Below, one piece after another: positions 28,001-35,684 of a stretch of 64,000 nt of DNA. The notes beneath the pieces are model-generated. The model saw nothing but the letters and a program-made list of their open reading frames with translations, did not search any database and was not told where the DNA came from. The DNA is from an uncultured Paenibacillaceae bacterium. Its GTDB lineage: Bacteria; Bacillota; Bacilli; Paenibacillales; K13. The position numbers and the translations under genes were made by a program. The first letter of the stretch is position 1; the number at the start of each line of letters is the position of its first letter. Location: the NCBI GenBank assembly GCA_913056365.1, contig CAJXLT010000003.1, forward strand, positions 124,001 through 188,000, written 5' to 3'.

Positions 28001-28081
28001 CCGGAAATCGGCATCGGCCTGCTTAAATCCGTGAGCCAGAGGGTCAGAACGATGGAGCATATGCTGCTCAAGCTCGGATAG
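25061..28081 (+). CDS. Polytopic membrane protein with HEAT repeats and cyclic-nucleotide-binding-like domain
   Basis: A 1,006-residue protein. Residues 1-430 hold about twelve membrane helices resembling ATP/ADP-translocase or MFS-type carriers (early FFLAGLAEMVNYTSFMAIF). Residues about 440-800 are HEAT-like helical repeats (RPVLRIAAVKAMGKMGGTEV, EEVRDHGLEILSEGLGD). Residues about 865-1006 form a cNMP-binding fold with IGEAGLF, but the phosphate-binding Arg of the family seems absent (the region reads SLVSAQV), so ligand binding is uncertain. It ends 12 bases before an RsbW-like gene and probably starts the signalling operon. The likely role is a membrane sensor or scaffold that passes a signal to the partner-switching proteins and possibly docks the contractile particle. 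Transport activity cannot be judged. Confidence 0.75.
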   Translation: MAGIQGLFNLRYEDRRKVWFLGTVFFLAGLAEMVNYTSFMAIFNSRVGTQYLPLMYLLEALVLPLEGWLLSYLSQRWSKQRFMIAMYVLFIGIGVANGVVLLVFRSIGYEWIGFYVLLFLTSNFVVRQQTLLMWSTAFDLCPTQQAKRVMPVFVLLAIVGGIAAGIFSNVLAPVLGPEWLYMLAVLFLLAGLPNFLGALKKYLAPLTFQASADEEQNTSRSVWYYVRETLRSPFLLTVIGIMTLMPAAYFVMEYQYFTTAQSAFPNEAELTSFYGLMVFILFCAAFLLQVFGAKLIDKLGASNTIVAISAVFMGGFMMVSVLIDSPMALVAVSIGYSLTYLLLYYFAEPSYQFFFKMLPLQHRDGFRYTAQGIAASAGILLGSAVSMLHSGAGLSLLWQAVIGTVMTGLLLLLAWCGRQLYIKELVRFLQVGASTVQDFMGDIVQTMKHERVKRALMDQLRHPDETVQRVTLELFSSNPDPDATDALLQYAGRGGGTLRAQAIAAIHSRSWTVVPSEQRDEWMTDRVAEVRAAAYRQQLASADEEQEKGKWAAHACTDESPIVQVEGLRVMAESEDWLTALRRLLGEGGESAVLACEVIGERKAQALFQEVMMCLLDPRPVLRIAAVKAMGKMGGTEVAASLTEMLVGANMELRTAIEEALIDAGQEALPELTRFVHSPNDEIWRTAVTVFHAIGSDKEIRELVVPACIRKLHELRANDSFVARIEAGGQEDWIQLARLRSEEMGKSLLDIIWTVMVRFGDERSIPQIRQAVESPEEEVRDHGLEILSEGLGDSRLASALLVYYQHRMRDRADIGRRAPVAMELDSETAAATDPWLQAIAIKSGVTEGEAELVNNWEYLNALDKVVFLKQVALFEELAIEELGRIAGIAHEKRYEEGQYLVTQDANHSSLIVIVEGNVEISGTIDDGTQGTLRIVGARQTIGEAGLFDDHMSLVSAQVLFDEARVLEIEKAEMARLVRLYPEIGIGLLKSVSQRVRTMEHMLLKLG

Positions 28082-28093
28082 GAGGAGATGGGG

Positions 28094-28570
28094 ATGTGTC
28101 TGGAACAGATTCGGCTGGCGCCAGTGCTCGACAATTGGGACAATCTCCGTGGTGCGATCCAAGCGTTCAGCTGCCGTCATAATATTGGTACAGCGGACAG
28201 AACTAGCCTTGAGCTGGCGGCTGAAGAATGGTTCGTCAATCTGGTTATGCATGGCTGTGGTCAACAGGACAGCGCCAGCTCCCGGCATGTTCGGGATGTA
28301 GAGGTCAGCTTGTGGATGGACGGAGATAAGCAAGTGTCGATTCGATTCACAGACGCCGGACCGCCATTCAATCCGCTAGAGCACCCGGAGCCGGATACAG
28401 CGATGGCAGCGGAGGATCGAGAGATCGGCGGTTTGGGCATTTATTTGATTAAGAAGTCTATGGACCATTGTACATACAGACGCATCGAGGATCGCAATCA
28501 ATTCACCTTATGCAAGCGTGTGCAGGCAACAGTGAGAGAGGAGGGAGATGAGCATGGAGATCACAATTGA
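28094..28570 (+). CDS. RsbW-like anti-sigma factor / serine kinase (HATPase_c)
   Basis: A 158-residue GHKL-fold protein with the N-box EEWFVNLVMHG, the G1 box DAGPPFNP and the G2 box GGLGIYLIKKSMD, all intact, so ATP binding is expected. Proteins of this type phosphorylate an RsbV/SpoIIAA-type antagonist on Ser and bind either it or a target such as a sigma factor. ATG 28094 lies six bases after GGAGGAG; ATG 28088 would touch that site. It overlaps the antagonist gene by 17 bases, a sign of coupled stoichiometric expression. No sigma factor gene is adjacent, so its target is unknown. Confidence 0.9.
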   Translation: MCLEQIRLAPVLDNWDNLRGAIQAFSCRHNIGTADRTSLELAAEEWFVNLVMHGCGQQDSASSRHVRDVEVSLWMDGDKQVSIRFTDAGPPFNPLEHPEPDTAMAAEDREIGGLGIYLIKKSMDHCTYRRIEDRNQFTLCKRVQATVREEGDEHGDHN

Positions 28571-28892
28571 GGAGCAATCGGACATTCGGATTATCCGGCT
28601 TACGGGAAGATTGGACGGTACGACGATGAAGCAACTGGAGGAGCATATCGTGCAGCTAGTAGACCAAGGCTGCAACAAGTTCGTGTTTGATTACCGCAAT
28701 CTGGAGTATATTAGCAGCGCAGGCTTGCGGGTAATGCTGCTGTCGGTCAAGATTACCCGTTCCTCCAACGGCAAGGTTGCCTTGTTCGGCATGCAGGACA
28801 ATGTAGCGGAAGTATTCGAAATGTCGGGCTTCTTTCGAATATTCGAAGTGTTCCAGACAGAGGAAGAAGCCGTTGCGTATTTAGTATCTTAA
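28554..28892 (+). CDS. RsbV-like anti-sigma factor antagonist (STAS domain)
   Basis: A 112-residue single STAS domain. LTGRLDGTT (strand 1 loop) and LEYISSAGLRVML carry the expected phosphorylation site; Ser55 aligns with the regulatory Ser of RsbV/SpoIIAA. Phosphorylated by the RsbW-like kinase it would be inactive; dephosphorylated by the RsbU-like phosphatase it would bind and titrate the kinase. GGAGGGAG precedes ATG 28554 by seven bases. The antagonist and kinase genes overlap, and the phosphatase gene starts 49 bases downstream. Confidence 0.92.
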   Translation: MEITIEEQSDIRIIRLTGRLDGTTMKQLEEHIVQLVDQGCNKFVFDYRNLEYISSAGLRVMLLSVKITRSSNGKVALFGMQDNVAEVFEMSGFFRIFEVFQTEEEAVAYLVS

Positions 28893-28941
28893 TGATAGAG
28901 GCTGTAACGAATCTATAGAGTAGAAAGCTGAGGTAGTCCTT

Positions 28942-30309
28942 ATGGAAATGCTGTCCATTGCATGCGTCGCCCTGGCCGTCATGACATTGCTCGCAGTTGC
29001 TGGCGCATGGGTATACCGCAAGGAATGGCGCAGGACGAAGAAGCTGTTCGATATCGGTCTGCAGTTGAATGCGACGATCAAGCGCAAGGACTTGCTGCAG
29101 GTCATTATGGAGACTGCGTCGCGAACGATGCGGGCGGAAGGCTCCTCGATCATCCTGCAGGATGAAACGACGGGCGAATTGTACTTCGAAGTGGCGACAG
29201 GCGGCAACGATGAGCAAATTAAGGAAATTCGGCTGAAGCCAGGCGAAGGTGTAGCCGGATGGGTGGCGAAGACGGGCGAATCCGTGCTGATCACAGATGC
29301 GCAGAAGGATGAACGCTGGTCGAACCGCGTATCGGCTAAGGTGAAGGTACCGACGCGCAGTCTCTTGTGTGTGCCGGTCATGTCTAACGGCAAGACGCTC
29401 GGTGTGCTGCAGGTTATTAACAAGAAGGGGGGCAAACCCTTCAACAAGCGAGATCTGACACTATTGGAAATGATAGCTTCGCCGACAGCGGTCGCGTTGG
29501 AAAATATGTTCTTGTATGAGGCGCTGCTAGATTCGATGCAATCCTTGCGGGAAACGACAGTGATCAAGGAGAAGATGGAGAGTGAGTTGAAGATTGCGCG
29601 CGGCATCCAGTACAGCTTTTTGCCGGGGCATGATTTGTATATGAGGAAGACGAGTCTGCATGCTTCGCTCGTTCCTGCTAGAGAGGTCGGCGGCGATTTC
29701 TATCATTTCATCGAACTCGACGAGCGCAGGCTTCTCCTATGTCTGGGCGATGTTTCGGACAAGGGGATGCCTTCAGCCCTGTTCATGTCTGCGATCATGA
29801 TCTGGATTCAGGCCAAAGCGAGCGCAGCCAGCTCGCCTGCCCGCATATTGGAAGAGATTAACCGTGAGATTAGTCAGGAGTATTCGACGATGTTTGCGAC
29901 GTTGTTCATGGCTATTCTGGATACGGAGACGGGGCATCTCCGGTATTGCGATGCCGGGCATTGTCCGCCATTCGTACTCGGGAAGGGACAGGTAAGGATG
30001 CTGGAGACGGCGAAGCATCTGCCTATCGGCATATTCGCTGACGAGCAGTATGAGGAGCGTGACATCCACTTACAGCAAGGAGAATCGCTCGTACTGTATA
30101 CGGACGGTATTACGGAAGCGGAGAATGCTGAAGGGGAATGGTTCACTACGGCGAAGCTGAATCAGGTGTTGGCAGAGCATGCGGATGCCCAGCCTTCGGA
30201 AGTGATCGAAGTGTTGCGCAATCAGGTGTTTGCATTCGCAGACGGACATCCGCAATCGGACGATATAGCGGTATTGGTTGCGAAATATGGCGAAATGAGT
30301 GGATTGTGA
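28942..30309 (+). CDS. RsbU-like PP2C phosphatase with GAF sensor, membrane anchored
   Basis: A 455-residue protein: an N-terminal membrane helix (IACVALAVMTLLAVAGAWVY), a GAF domain (about 45-195, GEGVAGWVAKTGESVLI and LCVPVMSNGKTLGVLQVIN), a short coiled coil, and a SpoIIE/RsbU-type PP2C phosphatase (about 220-450). The metal-binding acidic motifs are all present: GGDFYHF, GDVSDKGMPSALFM, YCDAGHCPP, YTDGITEAEN and SDDIAVLV. It should dephosphorylate the RsbV-like antagonist when the GAF domain senses its unknown ligand. It closes the partner-switching cassette; the eCIS ATPase leader begins 88 bases later. Confidence 0.93.
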   Translation: MEMLSIACVALAVMTLLAVAGAWVYRKEWRRTKKLFDIGLQLNATIKRKDLLQVIMETASRTMRAEGSSIILQDETTGELYFEVATGGNDEQIKEIRLKPGEGVAGWVAKTGESVLITDAQKDERWSNRVSAKVKVPTRSLLCVPVMSNGKTLGVLQVINKKGGKPFNKRDLTLLEMIASPTAVALENMFLYEALLDSMQSLRETTVIKEKMESELKIARGIQYSFLPGHDLYMRKTSLHASLVPAREVGGDFYHFIELDERRLLLCLGDVSDKGMPSALFMSAIMIWIQAKASAASSPARILEEINREISQEYSTMFATLFMAILDTETGHLRYCDAGHCPPFVLGKGQVRMLETAKHLPIGIFADEQYEERDIHLQQGESLVLYTDGITEAENAEGEWFTTAKLNQVLAEHADAQPSEVIEVLRNQVFAFADGHPQSDDIAVLVAKYGEMSGL

Positions 30310-30397
30310 TAGGAAATGAGCGGATTATGCTTGCCTAATCAGAGGATACGTGTGAAAATATAGATAATAATGTGGAATTTCGTTAAGGAGTGGTAGC

Positions 30398-30445
30398 ATG
30401 CGGGCTTCGAACACCAATTCAGAATGGCGGCGCGGTGCGGAGTGA
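30398..30445 (+). other. Leader reading frame translationally coupled to the eCIS ATPase
   Basis: AAGGAG (30385-30390) precedes ATG 30398, which opens a 15-codon frame (MRASNTNSEWRRGAE) whose stop TGA overlaps the ATPase start as TGATG at 30443-30447. The ATPase itself has no good ribosome binding site of its own. The layout suggests translation of the short leader delivers ribosomes to the ATPase start. Confidence 0.55.
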
Positions 30446-32670
30446 TGGGGAAGATACTGCAAGCCCCGCCTACTGCCCCTCCATATGAGCATCCGGCCGA
30501 TCATCTGCTAGACGAGTTGATGTGCTTGGATGTTAGGCTGGAGCGTGCAATGCGCCGCATCAATGCTGCAGCCGCTGAAGATGCTGCAGCAGGCTCTTAT
30601 CGCGGGATGTATATGTCCCAAGAGGAAGCTGCCCGGCTGCTAGATCAAGAGAATTCCGAGGACATGCACGAGGAAGAGGAGCAGCTGCTGCGCCAGCTGG
30701 AGCATTATATTGCGGTCCGGCTTGCAAGTACGGACAAGCGGCTGCCGCTGCCATTGCCGAGATTGCGCCAGCTCTATCAGTTGAACGATCTTGAGCTGCG
30801 GCTGCTCGTTGCTGCGGCAGCGCCGCATGTAGACCGCAAATATCAACGGCTGTATGGCTACGTGCAGGATGATATGACCTGTCAGTACGTCACGATCGAT
30901 CTCCTGCTGCGCATTTGCTGTACCCACCCATTGGAGAAGAGACAAGCGCTGGCGCGGTTGCGTCCAGCATCGAGCTTCAGCCGTGTATTCTTTCAGCATG
31001 TGGCAGCCGCGGGACCTGCGCAGTCATCCTCACTGCTGACTCGACCGATTCGGCTGGATGACCGGATTGTTCATTATATGCTAGGACTGGATTGGAAGTT
31101 TGAAGGTCCCTTGGCACATACGAGTCTGTTCCGGCGGGAGAAGAACCTGCGTCTGCCGCCGCTCTCGATTCAGGAGGATTGGCAGATCCGAATGCGCCGA
31201 TTGGCAGAGCAGGTGAACACGAACAGAGAGTCGGTCGTCTGGCTGCTGCACGGCCCTTCAGGAAGCGGCAAGACATTCCAAGCTCGACATTTCTGCGCAA
31301 GCTTGGGCAAGGCATTGCTGGAATGGGATGTGACGCATGCGCCGGCAGATGATGCCGCTTTCGCAGAGATGGTAGAGATGTTGCTGCGAGAGGCGCGGCT
31401 TGCTGATGCGATTCCTGCCTTCGACCGTATACATACACTTCTCCCGACAGAGGACACGTCCGACCATAGCCGATTGAACCGGCTGATAGAACGGCTGGAA
31501 GCATGGAATGGATTTGTGTTCTTGTTCGGCGAAGAAGATTGCAAGCTGGCTCTGCCGCAGCATTCCCGCTTGGCGGTGTACAGCGTTCCGCTCGGCACTC
31601 CGTCGATGGATGACCGGATGAAGCTATGGAACAAGCACGCTTCGCCAGCATTGCCGCTCTCTAGTGAGGACGCAGGCATGCTGGCAAGCAAGTTCCGCTT
31701 CACGCCGGGCCGGATCAAGGCTGCAGCGGATGAAGCCCGTAAGCAGTTGGAATGGCAGCGGCTTGCGGGCGAAGACGGGAAAGCGGTTACATCAGTTTCA
31801 AGCATCGTCCATCAATCGGCTTACCGGTTGATCGATCATCGTCTACAGGATAAGACCCGCAAGATAGAGCCGAAGTTTGGCTGGGACGACCTCATCTTGC
31901 CGAAGGAGACGATGGAGCTGCTCCAGCAGGCATGCAGCAGACTGAAGCATCGGCACAAGGTGATGCATGAATGGGGATTCGACCGCAAACTCCCATACGG
32001 CAGAGGGATTAGCTTGCTGTTCACCGGACCGCCGGGAACAGGTAAGACGATGTCGGCTGCTGTAATGGCGAAAGCGATGGAGGCGGAGTTGTACCGTGTA
32101 GATCTGTCCAGAGTGGTCAGCAAGTATATCGGCGAGACGGAGAAGAATCTGGCGGACATATTCGACCAGGCTAGATTGAGCGGGGCGATTCTGTTCTTCG
32201 ATGAAGCGGACGCCTTGTTCGGCAAGCGGTCGGAGGTCAAGGATTCGCATGACAAGTATGCCAACATGGAGACATCCTACTTGCTGCAGAAGATGGAAGA
32301 ATACGACGGCTTGACGATACTAGCAACCAACTTTTCGCAAAACTTGGACGAAGCGTTCTCGCGCAGAATCCAGTTTATCGTCAAGTTTCCGTTCCCGGAT
32401 GCTGAGCAGCGCGAACAGCTGTGGCGGTCGGCGTTCCCGCGGGAAGCGCCGCTAGACGATATTGATTTCGAATGGTTGTCGCACAATGTTGAACTGTCTG
32501 GCGGACCGATCAAGAACATCGTGTTGACTTCTGCTTACTTAGCTGCAGCGGAGGATGTCCCCGTGTCGATGAAGCATATGATGGACGGTATCTTCCAGGA
32601 ATATAAGAAATCCGGCAAGCTGCTGTTGAAAGACCGTCTAGGCGCATATGCAGATTATTGGAAAGGGTGA
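30445..32670 (+). CDS. eCIS AAA+ ATPase (Afp15/Pvc15 type)
   Basis: About 741 residues with two AAA modules. The first (about 240-430) has Walker A GPSGSGKT but a weak Walker B. The second (about 490-690) is canonical: GPPGTGKT near 529, FFDEADALFGKRSEVKDSHD as Walker B plus sensor region, LATNFSQNLDEAFSRR as sensor 1 and arginine finger, and PFPDAEQREQLWR. The extended helical N-terminus (about 1-200) is typical of this family. It is conserved in extracellular contractile injection loci and is thought to act in particle assembly or cargo loading, not as a structural part. I take ATG 30445 as start because of the TGATG coupling; an in-frame ATG 30424 has no ribosome binding site. DUF4255 follows after 6 bases. 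Confidence 0.9.
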   Translation: MGKILQAPPTAPPYEHPADHLLDELMCLDVRLERAMRRINAAAAEDAAAGSYRGMYMSQEEAARLLDQENSEDMHEEEEQLLRQLEHYIAVRLASTDKRLPLPLPRLRQLYQLNDLELRLLVAAAAPHVDRKYQRLYGYVQDDMTCQYVTIDLLLRICCTHPLEKRQALARLRPASSFSRVFFQHVAAAGPAQSSSLLTRPIRLDDRIVHYMLGLDWKFEGPLAHTSLFRREKNLRLPPLSIQEDWQIRMRRLAEQVNTNRESVVWLLHGPSGSGKTFQARHFCASLGKALLEWDVTHAPADDAAFAEMVEMLLREARLADAIPAFDRIHTLLPTEDTSDHSRLNRLIERLEAWNGFVFLFGEEDCKLALPQHSRLAVYSVPLGTPSMDDRMKLWNKHASPALPLSSEDAGMLASKFRFTPGRIKAAADEARKQLEWQRLAGEDGKAVTSVSSIVHQSAYRLIDHRLQDKTRKIEPKFGWDDLILPKETMELLQQACSRLKHRHKVMHEWGFDRKLPYGRGISLLFTGPPGTGKTMSAAVMAKAMEAELYRVDLSRVVSKYIGETEKNLADIFDQARLSGAILFFDEADALFGKRSEVKDSHDKYANMETSYLLQKMEEYDGLTILATNFSQNLDEAFSRRIQFIVKFPFPDAEQREQLWRSAFPREAPLDDIDFEWLSHNVELSGGPIKNIVLTSAYLAAAEDVPVSMKHMMDGIFQEYKKSGKLLLKDRLGAYADYWKG

Positions 32671-32676
32671 AGACGG

Positions 32677-33240
32677 GTGGCATCCTATACAGTCATTACC
32701 GACGTCGGCTTATCGCTGGTTAAGGTACTTAGGGAGGCGCTGGTCCCCGAGCTGATTGCACACCCCGACGGGGTCGGCTTGGCGCATCCCGGTGATAAGG
32801 GCGACATGAATTTGAGCTTGTATCTGTATGAAGCGAAGGAAAACGCCGATTACCGCAGCAATGACTTGATTGACCAAGGAGAGGCGTTGCGCTATCCGCC
32901 TGTTGCAGTGGACTTGTCCTATTTGATTACTGCACACTCTGCTTCTGATGTCCTGTCCCGAGCGATAGATGAACAACGTATTCTCGGCAAGACGATGCAA
33001 GTGCTGCATGACCATAGTGTGTTGAAGGAAGACGATCTGGTCGGTTCCCTTGCGGGGAGCGGCGGAACGTTCCGCGTTGCGAAGGAGGAGCTGCCGCTTG
33101 ACACGGTGATTAGTCTGTTTCCTAATATGCCGTACAAGCTGTCTCTATGCTACAAAATTGGGCCGGTATTCATAGATTCGACCCGTACGAAGTCGGCAGC
33201 CCGCGTCCGCGAGCGCCGCGTAAGAATGAAGCAGAAGTGA
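32677..33240 (+). CDS. DUF4255 protein, tail terminator/cap of the eCIS (Pvc16/Afp16-like)
   Basis: A 187-residue member of the DUF4255 family. The start ASYTVITDVGLSLVKVLREAL, central MNLSLYLYEAKENADYRSND and PPVAVDLSYLITAHSAS fit well. In Afp/PVC particles the homologue caps and terminates the tube-sheath end. The start is GTG 32677, with AAAGGGTGA upstream overlapping the end of the ATPase gene. It ends 143 bases before the sheath gene. Confidence 0.9.
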   Translation: MASYTVITDVGLSLVKVLREALVPELIAHPDGVGLAHPGDKGDMNLSLYLYEAKENADYRSNDLIDQGEALRYPPVAVDLSYLITAHSASDVLSRAIDEQRILGKTMQVLHDHSVLKEDDLVGSLAGSGGTFRVAKEELPLDTVISLFPNMPYKLSLCYKIGPVFIDSTRTKSAARVRERRVRMKQK

Positions 33241-33383
33241 GTTACTTATATTGTAGCAGCGATCGCAGCCTTACAGGCGCAGTGATCTTGCATATACTTA
33301 AACCCCGAAAGGAGGTACCGGTATTCGGTATGTGGACATGCACGTATGGAAGTGTGTGAATATTTTCGAATATCGGGCAATGA

Positions 33384-35072
33384 ATGGCTGAATATTTATC
33401 ACCAGGTGTATATGTAGAAGAATTTGATAGCGCTGGTCAACCGCTTGCGGGTGTCAGCACGAGCACAGCAGGTTTCATCGGTATCGCTGAACGCGGTCCG
33501 GTCGAGGGCTTGCCGGTTCTCGTGACAGGAATGAATGATTTCAAACGGAACTTCGGCGGGTACTTGTCGGAGAACCAATTCGGCCCGTATCGCTATCTCG
33601 CTTATGCGGTCGAGCATTACTTCATGAATGGCGGTTCCCGCGCTTACATCACTCGTGTTGCGCCGTCTGACGCTGCGACTGCTTCGCATGAAGGAGACTT
33701 CTTCCAGATTCATGCGAAGAACCCGGGAGCTTGGGCGAATGAAGCAGTTGTGACCTGCACGCCGTCCAGCAAGGCGAAGACACAAATTTATGAGGACTTG
33801 GGTGAGGGCAAATACCGGGTCAAAAATGCAAGCGGCTTCCACGAGGGCGACAGTGTCGTGTTCTCGGACGGCAAGTCAACTGTGACGGGCAAAGTTGTGA
33901 AGGTGCGCGATCAGATCATTGAGCTCGACAGCGCACTGGAAGGCGATGTTGTGGACAACGCATTGTTGCCTGTGAAAACTTTGTCAACTACAGAGTTCCA
34001 TGTTCATGTCGTATACGGCAGCGAAGAAGAGACTTTCGAGCATTGCTCCTTCAACGTCGCTTCCCCTAACTATGTGAACAACAAAACATCGCGTTCAGCA
34101 CTAGTCAACATACAGGCGCTGAGTGAAGACAGCAAGGCGGAAGACATGTTCGGCGAGCAGGCTTCCTACGGTGTCGTGTTGAGCGGCGGGTCGGACGGTT
34201 CTGTCGGCGGCATCGACCCATCCGTATTCGTCGGCGCAGACAATGGACCAGGCAAGCGTACCGGCATTCAAGCTTTCGTGGACAACGACCAAGTGAGCCT
34301 TATGGCTATACCAGGCGTGACTGATCCGAATGTGCAGCTAGCACTTGTTGCGCATTGCGAAGGTCTCGGCAGCCGGTTCGCGATTCTCGATATTCCGAGA
34401 GAGAAGACGAAGGTGCCTGACGTGCTCACCCATCGTGACATCGTCGATTCCAGCTATGCGGCGATGTACAATCCTTGGCTGCAAGTGTATGACGCCTTGG
34501 AGAAGAGAAGCATCTACATTCCGCCTTCAGGAAGTGTGGCTGGTGTCTATGCCCGCAGTGACAGTACACGCGGCATAGAGAAGGCTCCCGCCAACGAAGT
34601 CGTGCGCGGCGTAACCGGTCTGGATGTGCAGTATAACAAGGGCGAGCAGGATATATTGAATCCGAAAGGTGTTAACTTGATTCGCAGCTTCTCCGGACAG
34701 GGCATTCGTATTTGGGGTGCAAGAACGACTTCATCGAATGCGCTGTGGAAATATATTAATATTCGCCGCTTGTTCATATTCGTCGAAGAGTCGATTAAGG
34801 CAGGAACGAACTGGGTTGTATTCGAACCGAATGATGAGCGGCTCTGGGCTCGTGTCCACCGGACGATTGACGCATTCCTGACCCGCGTATGGCGAGGCGG
34901 GGCGTTAGTAGGCTCATCACCTGCGGAAGCATTCTACATTGAGATCAGCAGCAATACGATGACGCAGGATGACATCGATAACGGCTTGTTAATATGTGAG
35001 ATTGGCATAGCGCCAGTGAAGCCGGCAGAATTCGTCGTATTCAGAATTACGCAGAAGACGAACGAGCAATAA
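33384..35072 (+). CDS. eCIS contractile sheath protein
   Basis: A 562-residue phage-tail-sheath family protein. The N-terminus EYLSPGVYVEEFDS, TAGFIGIAERGPVEGLP and YRYLAYAVEHYFMNGGSRAYI are the standard sheath signatures, and the C-terminal handle domain has RTTSSNALWKYINIRRLFIF and NTMTQDDIDNGLLICEIGIA. It polymerises around the inner tube and contracts to drive it out. A variable middle domain (about 110-300) would be surface exposed. Only one sheath gene is present, unlike the two or three in Afp/PVC loci. The AUG has a poor ribosome binding site, and an AAAGGAGGT lies 67 bases further upstream, which is odd for an abundant structural protein. Confidence 0.95.
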   Translation: MAEYLSPGVYVEEFDSAGQPLAGVSTSTAGFIGIAERGPVEGLPVLVTGMNDFKRNFGGYLSENQFGPYRYLAYAVEHYFMNGGSRAYITRVAPSDAATASHEGDFFQIHAKNPGAWANEAVVTCTPSSKAKTQIYEDLGEGKYRVKNASGFHEGDSVVFSDGKSTVTGKVVKVRDQIIELDSALEGDVVDNALLPVKTLSTTEFHVHVVYGSEEETFEHCSFNVASPNYVNNKTSRSALVNIQALSEDSKAEDMFGEQASYGVVLSGGSDGSVGGIDPSVFVGADNGPGKRTGIQAFVDNDQVSLMAIPGVTDPNVQLALVAHCEGLGSRFAILDIPREKTKVPDVLTHRDIVDSSYAAMYNPWLQVYDALEKRSIYIPPSGSVAGVYARSDSTRGIEKAPANEVVRGVTGLDVQYNKGEQDILNPKGVNLIRSFSGQGIRIWGARTTSSNALWKYINIRRLFIFVEESIKAGTNWVVFEPNDERLWARVHRTIDAFLTRVWRGGALVGSSPAEAFYIEISSNTMTQDDIDNGLLICEIGIAPVKPAEFVVFRITQKTNEQ

Positions 35073-35106
35073 TCTTAATCTAATATGACAGGAGAGGAAG
35101 AATAGC

Positions 35107-35544
35107 ATGGCAGGCGAACGACTTGATCCATATCGCAATTTTCGATTTCGTGTTGAGGTAGAAGGCATTGAGCAGGCAGGATTCAGCGAGGTGTCCGGAT
35201 TCGACGCTTCATTGGATGTCGTGGAATACAGAGAGGGCACAGATATCATTACGCCAAGGAAGCTGCCCGGGCTGGCGAAGTACGGCAACATTACGTTGAA
35301 GTGGGGCGCAACAGAGACGATGGATCTATACGAATGGATTCAGGAATGTATCGTGGAAGGTACGATTGAGCGCAAGACGGTTACGATCATTGCCATTGAT
35401 GAGGAAGGCGAGGATGTCGCCACTTGGCAAGTGCTTGAAGCGTGGCCGACCAAATATACAGCACCTGATTTCAATGCAACAGCATCTGAAGTTGCGATTG
35501 AACTGCTAGAACTGGCGCATGAGGGCATGCTGCGCACCCAGTAA
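35107..35544 (+). CDS. eCIS inner tube protein 1 (gp19-like)
   Basis: A 145-residue T4 gp19-like tube protein: DPYRNFRFRVEVEGIEQAGF, SEVSGFDASLDVVEYREGTD, LKWGATETMDLYEWIQECI and AWPTKYTAPDFNATASEVAIE match the family in order. Hexamers stack into the inner tube that carries cargo and pierces the target. GGAGAGGAAG precedes ATG 35107. A strong stem-loop with T-run lies just downstream, so tube and sheath may be transcribed more than the baseplate genes. Confidence 0.95.
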   Translation: MAGERLDPYRNFRFRVEVEGIEQAGFSEVSGFDASLDVVEYREGTDIITPRKLPGLAKYGNITLKWGATETMDLYEWIQECIVEGTIERKTVTIIAIDEEGEDVATWQVLEAWPTKYTAPDFNATASEVAIELLELAHEGMLRTQ

Positions 35545-35566
35545 CGGATGCAGGCGGATGGAGGAA

Positions 35567-35609
35567 GAGGAACAACAAGGTCAACTTGCTGTTCCTCGTC
35601 CCCTTTTTT
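35567..35609 (+). terminator. Intrinsic terminator inside the eCIS operon
   Basis: GAGGAACAACAAG (35567-35579) pairs with CTTGCTGTTCCTC (35585-35597) with one mismatch and a five-base loop, followed by GTCCCC and TTTTTT (35604-35609). It lies 22 bases after the tube gene and before the baseplate genes, so it probably trims transcription. Confidence 0.8.
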
Positions 35610-35684
35610 AGACACCAAGCCGCGCAGGCAGTGGAGCTCTAGCAGATGTAGGATCCAAATTCCAAGTAAGAAGGAGAAAGCGAA

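Noticed and set aside
33147-33359. Separate 70-residue gene before the sheath
   Set aside because: It begins inside the DUF4255 gene and has no start signal; only its last nine codons follow a Shine-Dalgarno-like sequence, noted as a leader.
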